Positions 1 to 7,527 of a DNA stretch of 64,000 bases are shown one piece after another; the stretch's first letter is position 1, and each line of letters starts with the position of its first letter. The DNA is taken from assembly GCF_007859765.1 (NCBI RefSeq), contig NZ_SIHJ01000004.1, positions 344,490 to 408,489 of the forward strand. Reading direction: 5' to 3'. The notes beneath the pieces are model-generated. The model was not told the origin of the DNA, did no database searches, and worked only from the letters and a program-made list of their open reading frames with translations. This stretch comes from Posidoniimonas corsicana. Lineage in GTDB: Bacteria; Planctomycetota; Planctomycetia; Pirellulales; Lacipirellulaceae. Both the position numbers and the translations under genes were made by a program.

Positions 1-165
1 CCACTGCCCATCGAACAATGATCCGGCCGTGGCGAGTAGGATCGATCCGCCAATCGAAAGTCCCAACGCGGTGCTGGCGGCGTAGTAGCTCCGCAAGGTG
101 GCGTGCAGCGGACGCAGACTGTTGGCGCGAGAGAAGGACTTGCCGACCTGCTGACGGTGATTCAC
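1..165 (-). CDS. Partial membrane protein, N-terminus only (cut by left edge)
   Basis: An open frame of 55 codons runs from a GTG at 165 to the left edge with no stop. The visible peptide has a basic, polar N-terminus (about 30 residues), then a roughly 20-residue hydrophobic stretch rich in Gly, Leu, Ile and Ala that looks like a transmembrane helix. It begins only 5 bases after the mtnC stop on the same strand, so it is probably co-transcribed with the methionine-salvage genes. No ribosome binding site is obvious, so the start is uncertain. I do not recognise the family. Because only the N-terminus is present no function is offered. Confidence 0.45.
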   Translation of the reverse strand, partial: MNHRQQVGKSFSRANSLRPLHATLRSYYAASTALGLSIGGSILLATAGSLFDGQW

Positions 166-170
166 CAGGG

Positions 171-914
171 CTAGCTGCTAGGGTTCTTAAAGTCGATCAG
201 GATCTCAGCAAAGCTAGCCACCTCCGTGTGCCCGTGCCCCGGCTCGACGGGCGCGTTGTCGGGACGAATCAACAGGCCCGTCTGCATGCCCGCTTCGCGG
301 GCGGCGTCGAGTTCGGCGGTGATGTCGCTCAGGAACAGGATCGACGCGGGCGGCAGGCGCCAGTCGGCGGCGATGGCCGCGTAGCTGGCGGCCTCGCGTT
401 TGGGGCCGGTGGTGGTGTCGTAGTGGCCGGAGAACAGCGGCAGCAGGTCGCCCTGCTGGGTGTGGCCGAAGAACAGCTGCTGCGCCTGGATGCTGCCGGA
501 GGAGTAGATCCGCAGGTCGGCGCCGGCGGCCCGCCACCGATCGAGCGCGGGCGGCACGTCGGGGTACACGTGAGCGACCATCTCGCCGGACTCGAAGCCG
601 CTCTTCCAGATCAGGCCCTGCAGCTGCTTGAGGCCGGTCGCCTTTTGGTCGGCGTCCATCAGGCGGGTGGCTTCCTCCTCAACCAGGTCGCGCGGGGCGC
701 GGTCCTCGGCGTCGGCCCATGCGGCCAGCGACGGCTGGCCTGCGTCGCCGGCGACTTGCTCGCAGGCGGCCTGGCAAGAGGGGTCGTCCCACGACTGCTG
801 GAGGTAGGCGGCCAGCTCGCGCCGCGCGAAGGGGAACATCACGTCGTACACGAACTTGACGGACGAGGTGGTCCCCTCGACGTCCAGCAGCACGCCCTGC
901 GCTTCGACCTGCAT
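171..914 (-). CDS. mtnC: Acireductone synthase (enolase-phosphatase E1), 247 aa
   Basis: This HAD-family enzyme converts 2,3-diketo-5-methylthiopentyl-1-phosphate to acireductone in the methionine salvage pathway, acting as both enolase and phosphatase in the cytoplasm. The N-terminus has the HAD motif I of this family, D11-V-E-G-T-T, where D11 is the nucleophile. Motif II is a Ser-Ser-Gly segment near residue 136, and the motif III aspartate lies in a SDITAE segment near residue 205. The length fits the family (about 225-260 aa). The ATG at 912-914 overlaps the TGA of mtnD by one base (TGATG), so the two are translationally coupled. The open frame extends upstream but lies inside mtnD, so this start is favoured. 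Confidence 0.93.
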   Translation of the reverse strand: MQVEAQGVLLDVEGTTSSVKFVYDVMFPFARRELAAYLQQSWDDPSCQAACEQVAGDAGQPSLAAWADAEDRAPRDLVEEEATRLMDADQKATGLKQLQGLIWKSGFESGEMVAHVYPDVPPALDRWRAAGADLRIYSSGSIQAQQLFFGHTQQGDLLPLFSGHYDTTTGPKREAASYAAIAADWRLPPASILFLSDITAELDAAREAGMQTGLLIRPDNAPVEPGHGHTEVASFAEILIDFKNPSS

Positions 915-1513
915 CACAGCTCCACCGCACCTTTGAGGCCCTCGGCCTTGGGCAGGTAGCTGCCGCCCCAGCAGACCGGCTGGTGCTTGGTGTGCACGCC
1001 GTCGGCGATGTACTCGGGCGTCCAGCCGCTGGGGTCCTGGAACAGGCGGATGCAGCGGATCTGGCGGTTGTCGCACAGGTGGAACCAGTGCTTGGTGCCG
1101 GCCGGCACGTTGATCAGGTCGCCGGTGGTGACCTCCACCGAGAACACCGGGCCGTCGACGCCGTTGATTGCGGCGTCCGGGCTGATCCAGAACACGCCGC
1201 GGCCGGCCACCGTGAACCGCACCTCGTCCTCGCTGTGGGTGTGCTCCTTGTCGAACTTGGCGAGCATGGCGTCCAGGTTCGGCGTGTCGGGCTTCACGTT
1301 GATCACGTCGGCCGTGACGAAGCCGCCCCGCTCGCTCAGCCGGTCGATCTCCGGCTGGTACTCGGCCAGGATCTCTTCGTCGGTCGGCGAGTCGCCCAGG
1401 CGGCCCTCGACGTCCCACTTCTCGTACCAGATGCCGAACGGCGCGAGGAACTCGCGGATGGCGTCGGGGTCCTCAATGCGGCGGTTGTCGTCCGAGACGG
1501 TTACGGTCGCCAT
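914..1513 (-). CDS. mtnD: Acireductone dioxygenase (cupin), 199 aa
   Basis: This cupin dioxygenase oxidises acireductone to the 2-keto acid precursor of methionine plus formate (Fe form); a Ni form makes an off-pathway product. The metal ligands are visible: H91, H93 and E97 in the HTHSEDEVRF segment, and H142 in GTKHWF. These match the His-His-Glu-His set of the family, as does the length (about 180-200 aa). It lies between mtnB, 227 bases upstream, and mtnC, which overlaps its stop by one base. Translation starts at an ATG at 1511-1513. Confidence 0.94.
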   Translation of the reverse strand: MATVTVSDDNRRIEDPDAIREFLAPFGIWYEKWDVEGRLGDSPTDEEILAEYQPEIDRLSERGGFVTADVINVKPDTPNLDAMLAKFDKEHTHSEDEVRFTVAGRGVFWISPDAAINGVDGPVFSVEVTTGDLINVPAGTKHWFHLCDNRQIRCIRLFQDPSGWTPEYIADGVHTKHQPVCWGGSYLPKAEGLKGAVEL

Positions 1514-1533
1514 GTTAGTGAGCCTTCCGGTTG

Positions 1534-1616
1534 GTGAAATAGGGGGACAGGCACGCTGGGATCGGTCCGATGAGAGGGTCGGGCTTTCCCGGTTGCGAGC
1601 CAGTCCCCAATTTCAC
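1534..1616. repeat. Imperfect inverted repeat, GTGAAAT...GGGGAC type
   Basis: One arm (1534-1550) reads gtgaaataggggga-cag and the other (1601-1616) reads cagtccccaatttcac, which is close to its reverse complement. The arms are separated by about 50 bases. It lies in the mtnB-mtnD gap, directly beside a second palindromic element. I suspect a REP-like intergenic element, but only one copy is in this window. Confidence 0.4.
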
Positions 1617-1635
1617 GGGCGCCTTGCTGGTTGAT

Positions 1636-1716
1636 CGTAGTCCCCGGCTCTGCCGGGGGATGAACGTGCTGGTTGACTTGCTGTTGCGCGATCCCCCGGC
1701 GGAGCCGGGGGCTACG
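1636..1716. repeat. REPIN-like pair of palindromic units in inverted orientation
   Basis: Unit 1 (1636-1661) and the reverse complement of unit 2 (1691-1716) are 26 bases long and differ at only two positions. Each contains its own palindrome (ccccggctc-ygccgggg). Two REP-like units in opposite orientation around a short (29-base) spacer is the layout of a REPIN. It lies in the 227-base mtnB-mtnD gap, so the transcript could fold here and separate expression of the two genes. Confidence 0.6.
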
Positions 1717-1740
1717 GGTTAGTGCTCCGCTTGCAAGCGG

Positions 1741-2400
1741 CTAGGCCAGGCTCAGCTTGCGGAGCTCGCACTCCATGAGGAACTCGAACACCTCGATGTG
1801 GCGGCGGGCCTCGGCGATGTCGGCGCCCCAGGCGTACAGGCCGTGCTTGCGGATCAGGAAGCCGTGCTGCAGCGGGTGGTCGGCGTCGTTCAGCCGTTCC
1901 TCGACCTTCAACGCGAGCGACGGGATGTCCTGCGTGTTCTCGAAGATGGGGGTCAGCTCGGTCGCCTGGTGGGTGCTGTGCCCCGACAGGCCCTTGAGCA
2001 TCTCGTAGCCTTCCAGCCGCAGCACGCTCTGCCCCGCGTAGTGGTCCGACAGCAGCGTCGCGGCGGGCGAGTGCGTGTGCAGCACCGCTCCCACGCCCGG
2101 CTGCCGGGCCAGCACGACGTGCAGCATGGTTTCCGCCGACGAGGGCGGCGCGCCGGCTTCGACCGGCCTGCCGTCGGCGCCGACGCGGACGTAGTCGCCG
2201 CGGCCCAGGCGGCCCTTGTCCTTGCCGCTGACGGTGACCATCAACTCCAGCGGGTCGCGGCCGACCAGCACGCTGTAGTTACTGCTGGTCCCCAGCGACC
2301 ACCCGCGGCGGTGGAAGTCGGCGCCGGTAGCCGAGAGGTCGTCGAGGGCCGCGTCGAGCGCGGCGCCGGTAAGCGTGGGCGAGGAGGCTGAGCTGAGCAT
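1741..2400 (-). CDS. mtnB: Methylthioribulose-1-phosphate dehydratase (class II aldolase fold), 219 aa
   Basis: The enzyme dehydrates 5-methylthioribulose-1-phosphate to the diketone used by MtnC. It has the class II aldolase/adducin fold: a GTSSNYS segment near residue 37, the zinc-binding H108-T-H110 in HTHSPAA, and a third His near residue 186 in RKHGLYAW. The length (about 200-220 aa) suits MtnB better than a fuculose aldolase, and mtnD and mtnC downstream settle the assignment. It is the first gene of the salvage group. mtnA and the MTA nucleosidase/phosphorylase are not in the window. Confidence 0.92.
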   Translation of the reverse strand: MLSSASSPTLTGAALDAALDDLSATGADFHRRGWSLGTSSNYSVLVGRDPLELMVTVSGKDKGRLGRGDYVRVGADGRPVEAGAPPSSAETMLHVVLARQPGVGAVLHTHSPAATLLSDHYAGQSVLRLEGYEMLKGLSGHSTHQATELTPIFENTQDIPSLALKVEERLNDADHPLQHGFLIRKHGLYAWGADIAEARRHIEVFEFLMECELRKLSLA

Positions 2401-2526
2401 CCCGCTAGTTTATCCCTGCCCCGAAAGCCCGAAAAGGGTTGCACCATGGAGCAGGGCCGTTGCCTGTGTGCGAGCGGCGTGCATCTGGTAGAACCAACCG
2501 CTCCCCACCCGCACCACGCTCCCGCC

Positions 2527-3465
2527 ATGCCCTCGAACCTGACCATCCGCGTGCCGGCCGACTTCGAGCTAAAGCGGGCGGTCTGCTCGTACGGCTACTT
2601 CCTGCTAGCCCCCAACCTGTGGCTGCCCGACCAGCAGAAGCTGCTCCGCCCGCTGACGCTGGGCGGGCGGATCGTCGGCGTCGGGGTGACGCAGCCCGGG
2701 GGCCGCGGCGCGCCGCTGCGGGTCGCCTGTGACACGAAGCTGCCCCGCGCCGATCAGGCCGCCGTGCGGGCCGCGCTGGTGCGGATGCTGCGTCCGGACG
2801 AGGACCTCGCAGCCTGGAACCGGCTGAACCCGGCGGCGCGGCGGCGGGGGTTCGGCCGAATGTTCCGCTCGCCGACGCTGTTCGAGGACCTGGTAAAGAC
2901 CATCACCGGCTGCAACGTCACGTGGCGGAACACGATGAGCATGAACCGCCACCTGACGGCGAAGGTGGGCCGCGGCGCGTTCCCCACGCCGGCCCAACTG
3001 GCGCGTCTGACGCCGTCGCGGCTCAAGCAGAGCTGCCGCGTCGGCTACCGCGCGGCGCGGATCATCAACCTGGCCCGGGCGTTTGAGCGGGGGGCGGTCG
3101 ACCCCGACTGGTTTGAGTCGCCCGCCCGCGAGACGGCCGAGCTGCGCGAGGCGCTTCTCAGACTCGAAGGTTTCGGCCCGTACGCCGCCGCCAACATGCT
3201 GCAGCTGCTGGGCCACTACGACCACCTGCCGATCGACACCGAGACCTACCGGCACTACTGCCACGTGACCGGCGTCGAGCGGCCCAAGAACGACAAGCTG
3301 CTGGACCCGCTGATCCACGAGCGGTACGACCCGCTCGCGCCGTATCAGTTCCTGGCCTACTGGTTCGAGATCTGGCGCGACTACGAACGCCGCTACGGCG
3401 ACGCCTGGACCTGGGACCCCGCCACGACCGGCGCAAACTTTACCGCCGCGGTGCTGAACAAGTGA
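2527..3465 (+). CDS. HhH-GPD DNA glycosylase, AlkA/OGG1-like, 312 aa
   Basis: A base-excision repair glycosylase of the helix-hairpin-helix superfamily. The hairpin LEGFGPYAAANM is at about residues 213-224 and the expected catalytic aspartate is D237 in PIDTET. The position that holds the Schiff-base lysine in bifunctional enzymes (endonuclease III, OGG1) is not Lys here, so it is probably a monofunctional glycosylase like AlkA (3-methyladenine type). No four-cysteine Fe-S loop is present. I chose the ATG at 2527, just before the conserved N-terminal beta strand; the frame stays open upstream to 2446. The last 26 bases overlap the 3' end of the convergent sigma-factor gene. Confidence 0.78.
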   Translation: MPSNLTIRVPADFELKRAVCSYGYFLLAPNLWLPDQQKLLRPLTLGGRIVGVGVTQPGGRGAPLRVACDTKLPRADQAAVRAALVRMLRPDEDLAAWNRLNPAARRRGFGRMFRSPTLFEDLVKTITGCNVTWRNTMSMNRHLTAKVGRGAFPTPAQLARLTPSRLKQSCRVGYRAARIINLARAFERGAVDPDWFESPARETAELREALLRLEGFGPYAAANMLQLLGHYDHLPIDTETYRHYCHVTGVERPKNDKLLDPLIHERYDPLAPYQFLAYWFEIWRDYERRYGDAWTWDPATTGANFTAAVLNK

Positions 3466-4033
3466 TGATCATCCAGTCGCGGACGCGCGACCAGCCGACG
3501 CGGGCCCGCGTCTCGCTGATGGCCAGCTCGGCGGCGATCTCTGCGTCGCTCAGCCCTCCAAACATCCGCAGCACGGCGATCTGGGCGTGGCGGCCGCTGC
3601 GTTGCTCCAGCCGGCGCAACGCCGCCAGCAGACCGACCAGGTCGGCGCCGCCCGCTACTCCTGGCAGGTTGAGCCACACGAGCGGTGCCTCGCAGTGTTG
3701 GGCGATGCACTCCTCGACCAGCTCGTCCAGCATGCCGTGCAAAGCGTTGGCCAGGAACGCGAGGTAGCCGTCCGGGTCCGCCAGGTCCTGCAGCCCGCTG
3801 GCGCCGAGCGTGTGCCGGGCCGCCTCGTTGACCAAGGTCCGCGGGTCGATCGCCCGCCCCGAACGCCGCTGGCGCACCAGGTCGGCGGCCAGGCGGTGGA
3901 GCTCGGCGTAGCTGGCGCGGAGCATCGACCGCGAGGGGGCCATCCGCCCGCCGCGGTTGCGGGACGCAACCCGGTCGGCGTGATTGATTTCGGGCACGTC
4001 GGTCAGGTTGTCGGAGCAGGGCAGGGCGTACAT
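3440..4033 (-). CDS. ECF-type RNA polymerase sigma factor, 197 aa
   Basis: An extracytoplasmic-function sigma factor of the kind common in planctomycetes and acidobacteria. The region-2 part begins with an ASYAELHRLAADLVRQ helix and a segment resembling PxTLVNEA; region 4 at the C-terminus has a helix-turn-helix (GLSDAEIAAELAISETRARV) followed by a short helix. There is no anti-sigma factor next to it, so what it responds to is unknown. The start at 4033 is an ATG; an internal ATG at 3943 is also possible because the first 30 residues look unstructured. Its 3' end overlaps the convergent glycosylase gene by 26 bases, so the two transcripts are antisense there. Confidence 0.8.
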   Translation of the reverse strand: MYALPCSDNLTDVPEINHADRVASRNRGGRMAPSRSMLRASYAELHRLAADLVRQRRSGRAIDPRTLVNEAARHTLGASGLQDLADPDGYLAFLANALHGMLDELVEECIAQHCEAPLVWLNLPGVAGGADLVGLLAALRRLEQRSGRHAQIAVLRMFGGLSDAEIAAELAISETRARVGWSRVRDWMIITCSAPRR

Positions 4034-4229
4034 GTCGGGGGGGTCTCCGGGGCTTGGGGCGTATCTGAGGCGTCACTACTGATACGCGGCGCGGTCCTTG
4101 GTGTTACTGCAGATCACCAGGAGCGGGGAAAACCCGCCACCCGGCCTGCAAAAAGCGTCGTTTGCCTGCTCGGAACCGCGCGGTAGGCTTGACCGAGAGG
4201 CCCCCGTTCCCGCCCGTAAAACCGCTCCA

Positions 4230-4799
4230 ATGCCGCTGACCGACCACAGCATCCCGCTCGCGAGCCTCACTGCGCCCGACAGGCAGGCGATCGCCGAGCT
4301 GATCGCCCGCACCTGGCCGAAGCCCGACAAGGACGCCGCTTACCGTGAGCGGCAGCTCCAGCAGCTGTCCGCAGGCTACCGCGGCCCGGCCGAGCAAGCG
4401 CCGCGCGCGTTCGTGGTGCGGGACGGCGAACAGATAATCGCCAACGCGGTGATCGAGCCCCGCACCGTTGGCGCCGCGGGGGGCGAGCTGACGATCCTAG
4501 GCCTCGGCAAGGTCTGTAGCTGCCCCGACCGGCGCGGCGAGGGCCTTGGCGGGCGTGTTGTGAAGGCCGCCCTGGGACTGGTCGACCGGGGCGTGTTCCC
4601 CTTCGCGCTGTTCCAGACCAGCGAGGCGGTCCGCCTGTTCTACGAGCGTCTGGGCGCGGTGACTATTGCCAACCGGGTGGTCAACTCCCTGGGCGACGAC
4701 CCCAACGCCAACCCCTTTGCCGACTCGGTTGTGATGCGCTACCCATCGAAGGAGGGATGGCCCAAGGGCCCGATCGACCTCCGCGGGCCGGCGTATTGA
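4230..4799 (+). CDS. GNAT-family N-acetyltransferase, 189 aa
   Basis: A GCN5-related acetyltransferase that would transfer an acetyl group from acetyl-CoA to an unknown amine. The acetyl-CoA pyrophosphate loop is visible as RRGEGLGG in the middle of the protein (Q/RxxGxG/A motif), followed by a FYERLG segment typical of the fold's last helix. I chose the ATG at 4230 because the sequence upstream of it is not GNAT-like. It stands alone, divergent from the sigma factor with 196 bases between them. The C-terminal 25 residues are extra to the fold. The substrate cannot be told. Confidence 0.75.
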   Translation: MPLTDHSIPLASLTAPDRQAIAELIARTWPKPDKDAAYRERQLQQLSAGYRGPAEQAPRAFVVRDGEQIIANAVIEPRTVGAAGGELTILGLGKVCSCPDRRGEGLGGRVVKAALGLVDRGVFPFALFQTSEAVRLFYERLGAVTIANRVVNSLGDDPNANPFADSVVMRYPSKEGWPKGPIDLRGPAY

Positions 4800-4825
4800 A
4801 GCCACCCCGTTTGGCTTCTGGGGGG

Positions 4826-4943
4826 CGCTTGCGACAAGCGGCGAATGAGCCGCAAGCGTACGTCGACACCGCAATGCCTCATGGGCTTCGCCCACCGACA
4901 ATCGCTCGATTGTGCCTACCCGCAGGCCGACCGACTTTCGGTG
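4826..4943. repeat. Intergenic repeat, copy A
   Basis: About 118 bases that closely match a second copy at 5727-5855. The best-kept core begins cgcttgcgacaag, contains gagccgcaagcgtacgtcga and runs through atgggcttcgccc and ccgacaatcg. An internal inverted repeat (cgcttgcg ... cgcaagcg) can form a hairpin. It fills the gap between convergent genes. No coding function is evident in either copy. Confidence 0.65.
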
Positions 4944-4963
4944 CTCCATCGGCTACACGGTGC

Positions 4964-5027
4964 CATGCTCCACGCTTGCGTGGGCATGCGTGTGCGTTCA
5001 AGGCATTGCCACGCGAGCGTGGCAATG
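4964..5027. terminator. Two adjacent hairpins between convergent genes (possible bidirectional terminator)
   Basis: The second hairpin is clear: 5004-5027 has 11-base arms (cattgccacgc / gcgtggcaatg) around two bases. The first (4964-4988) is imperfect, with one unpaired base. They lie between the acetyltransferase (plus) and the anchored protein (minus), right where both transcripts should end. There is no T-tract, so a REP-like element is equally possible. Confidence 0.4.
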
Positions 5028-5034
5028 GCCCCGG

Positions 5035-5586
5035 CTACCAGTTGTCGTAGTAGTGGACGTAGATTGACTCGTTCCGAGGGTCATGGAAGACCAGGAATTG
5101 CTCTCCTACGCCCCCGACATTGGCGGCGTAGTACCGCGTGTTGGCGCGCTCCTCGGGGTCCCACCAATCAGGCAAGTGATCCTGCGCCCGAAACCTTTCT
5201 TCAGCTTTGGGCGTGTGGTCAGACAGGCTGAGGTCCTTGACCAGCAATTCTAGGAGGCCCTCGGTTTCCTCCATTCGCCAGGCGTACTCACTCGAAAGGC
5301 CGTTGGCGACGCAGTATACCCGTATTTCCCCCAACTCAACGTCGCTGGCTTGGGCAGACTCAAGCAACTGACTTAGTGGCCTGGGCCAGTCCTCCTGTGT
5401 TGTGACGTAGCCGGGTTCTCCCTTGATGAGTCCGTCGAAGAGGCGATCCATGGCGCGGTCCCAGATCACGAAGCCGACCAGTGGGATCGCCACAAGAAGC
5501 GTCACGACGAACAGCGTCCGGACCCGGAACTGGAATGACATGGGCGTTGGCTGCGAATCTTCTTGTTCACTGGTTTCTTGGAGCAT
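5035..5586 (-). CDS. Membrane-anchored protein of unknown function, 183 aa
   Basis: Residues 17-45 form a single N-terminal transmembrane segment preceded by the FQFRVRTLF pattern that is characteristic of many planctomycete membrane proteins. The rest (about 135 residues) is acidic and probably outside the membrane, with no motif I recognise. An internal ATG at 5541, just before the FQF motif, is an alternative start, because the first 15 residues are polar and acidic. The base composition is lower in GC than in the neighbours. No operon partner is present; both sides are repeat-bearing intergenic DNA. Confidence 0.6.
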   Translation of the reverse strand: MLQETSEQEDSQPTPMSFQFRVRTLFVVTLLVAIPLVGFVIWDRAMDRLFDGLIKGEPGYVTTQEDWPRPLSQLLESAQASDVELGEIRVYCVANGLSSEYAWRMEETEGLLELLVKDLSLSDHTPKAEERFRAQDHLPDWWDPEERANTRYYAANVGGVGEQFLVFHDPRNESIYVHYYDNW

Positions 5587-5726
5587 GCATTACTCGGCAT
5601 CTTGGTGGTCTGAAGTTTCGGAGTGGCTGAAATTCACGAGGCATCGTAGCCTCACCGGGTGGCAGCGACAGCAGCCCGCGCGAGCGCTTGCCTGCTGACA
5701 GATATCAACCGGGCGGTTGTCGGTGT

Positions 5727-5855
5727 CGCTTGCGACAAGAGGCGTTTGAGCCGCAAGCGTACGTCGACGCCGCAATGCGTCATGGGCTTCGCCCGCCGAC
5801 AATCGTTCAAATGAGCCTAACTGCTGGCCAGCCGCGGTGCGAACGACTGTCGGTG
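5727..5855. repeat. Intergenic repeat, copy B
   Basis: Second copy of the element at 4826-4943, in the same orientation and about 900 bases away. The two flank the anchored-protein gene. The core from cgcttgcgacaag to ccgacaatcg is nearly identical, and the 3' part (gctggccagccgc ... cgactgtcggtg) is more diverged. Confidence 0.65.
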
Positions 5856-5979
5856 TTACGCGGTGCGCATGAGTATCACGCCGGTGTAGAATTCGGCAAA
5901 GGAGGTTCCGATTGCTAGCGACGATAGACGCGTGCCGCTGTCCGGCTTGTCCGGCAGTGCGAACCAGGTACCCACTTCG

Positions 5980-6002
5980 CACTGCCAGGCGAGCTGGCAG
6001 TG
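5980..6002. repeat. Hairpin with 8-base arms
   Basis: cactgcca and tggcagtg are perfect inverted arms around a 7-base loop. It sits in gene-poor DNA and is probably a REP-like palindrome rather than a terminator, since no gene ends next to it. Confidence 0.4.
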
Positions 6003-6411
6003 GCACACGGCGCAGCTAACGCTTCCCTGTCCACACCCATACCAAGGTCCCTGCCGAGATTCCTCCATGGAGTATTAAGGCTTCGACTATGCTCGCTTGA
6101 TCTTCGAAGTCTCCGCCAGCAATTCTAGCGAAAAAGGACAGTGCCATTAGGGAATATGACACTGGCTGCTATGCACATGAAGATTCTTGACACCGTTTGC
6201 CTGGTGCTCCTATTGCCTGGAGCCAACTACGGAACCTGATTCCTCTGCTCTCCATCCCCGGCTATGTGGAAAGGAGTTCCACCAGCTTTGATGCTCATTA
6301 TCGATGCATCCATAGCCTGCACCGGCAACATCGTCCTGCGCGTTCCCTGAGACGCCAATCTCCGGGCGCCTATCGTCGAACGCTCCACCGCCTCGATTTG
6401 AGACGAAATCG

Positions 6412-7500
6412 CTAGCCCTCATCCACCCGATACTCCGCCAGCATGTTCTCGATCGCCTGGGCGGCGTCGGCGGTGCCGTCGTAGTTGGCGTCGGCCTGGG
6501 CGAGGTTCTGCCGGTAGGCGTCGCGCTCGGCCCAGAAGGCGAGCAGGTCCTCGCGGTTGACTTCTTCGAGCAGCCGCCAGTCGCCGCCGCCGAGCTGCTT
6601 GAGGAAGCAGGCGTTGATCCGCTGCTCGTGGTGCTTGCGCTCGGGCAGCGCGAGCACCGGCTTGCCGAAGTGGAGCGCCTCGCCCAGCAGCTGGTTGCCG
6701 GCCGCGGCGATCACGCAGTCGCAGCCCGCCAGGTTGTCGAGGAAGCTGGTCTCGCTGACCGGCAGGAAGCGGAGGTTGCCGTCGGGCGGGCGTTCGCCCA
6801 GGCCGTACACGCGGACCTCGGTCGGCACGGCCTTCAGGTCCTCCAGCACGCGAGGCGGCGTTGCGCGACGCAGGTAGGACAGCACGTGCTGGCCCTGTTC
6901 AGGCTCGCGTTGGGCGACCGCCGGACGCAGCAGCGGCCCGACCTGCGTGGCGTCCGACCAGGCGGGCAGGAGTGGCGGCTTGTAGAACGCGGAGATGACC
7001 GTCCGCTGCTGCTCGATGCCGAACGCCCAGACCGACCAGCCCATCGCCCAGGCCCAGCGCTGCAGCTCCAGCGGCAATGAGCTCAGGTCGTAGGCGATCA
7101 TGAAGTGCTGGTGGTCGAGGCTCAGCACAGGGACCTTGCACTTGTGCGCCGCGCGGGCCAGCGTCGGCTCGAAGTCGCAGACCACCAGGTCGGGAGTGTC
7201 GCGGTGGAAGTCCTTGACCAGTCGGTTGACCGTGGACCGCATGTTCCACCATGTGGTCAGCCCGCTGGAGATGGTCTTCAGCAGGTCGAGCTTGCCCTCC
7301 GAGTAGTGGAACTTGATGCCCTCGGTCTCGCGGACCTCGACGTCGGGGTCGTGCTGGTAGGCGCCGCGGAGGAACTCCAGCGCGTCGAATGAGCTGTACA
7401 GCACCAGCCGGTGGCGCGAGCGGAGGCGTTCGACCATCGACCGCGCGCGGGCCGCGTGCCCGCGGCCTTCGCCCATCACGCTGTAGAAGATGGTGGCCAC
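6412..7500 (-). CDS. Glycosyltransferase of the MurG/UGT-like (GT-B) fold, candidate diacylglycerol glycosyltransferase, 362 aa
   Basis: A GT-B glycosyltransferase. The N-terminus has the GEGRGHAARA loop that binds the acceptor side in MurG-like and MJ1255-like enzymes. The C-terminal half has the nucleotide-sugar segment AAGNQLLGEALHFGKPVLALP followed by HEQRINA, as in GT1/GT28 enzymes. It starts at a GTG 27 bases after the btaB stop and is the last gene of the btaA-btaB unit. GT28-type enzymes glycosylate diacylglycerol in other bacteria, and neighbours that use or make diacylglycerol point to a glycolipid role, but this is inference. A polysaccharide or pigment glycosyltransferase is the alternative. 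Confidence 0.72.
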   Translation of the reverse strand: MATIFYSVMGEGRGHAARARSMVERLRSRHRLVLYSSFDALEFLRGAYQHDPDVEVRETEGIKFHYSEGKLDLLKTISSGLTTWWNMRSTVNRLVKDFHRDTPDLVVCDFEPTLARAAHKCKVPVLSLDHQHFMIAYDLSSLPLELQRWAWAMGWSVWAFGIEQQRTVISAFYKPPLLPAWSDATQVGPLLRPAVAQREPEQGQHVLSYLRRATPPRVLEDLKAVPTEVRVYGLGERPPDGNLRFLPVSETSFLDNLAGCDCVIAAAGNQLLGEALHFGKPVLALPERKHHEQRINACFLKQLGGGDWRLLEEVNREDLLAFWAERDAYRQNLAQADANYDGTADAAQAIENMLAEYRVDEG

Positions 7501-7527
7501 GTCAGGCGGAGGGGTCCGGGGCGGGGG

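Larger units (their letters stand above)
5587..6411. other. 825-base gene-poor stretch with repeat copy B and a hairpin
   Basis: No convincing gene is present. The stretch holds the second copy of the intergenic repeat (5727-5855), a hairpin at 5980-6002 and, after that, about 400 bases of visibly lower GC with several stops in every frame. A short plus-strand frame at about 6178-6240 has a hydrophobic start but is interrupted by three in-frame stops before 6410, which could be the remains of a decayed gene. Confidence 0.5.

Noticed and set aside
2446-2526. N-terminal extension of the DNA glycosylase
   Set aside because: The extra 27 residues are Cys/His/Pro-rich and not part of the fold; the ATG at 2527 starts at the conserved first strand.
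5856-6068. 70-codon minus-strand frame with several Cys
   Set aside because: No ribosome binding site, no recognised family, in gene-poor DNA that contains a hairpin palindrome (5980-6002) within the frame; not supportable as a gene.
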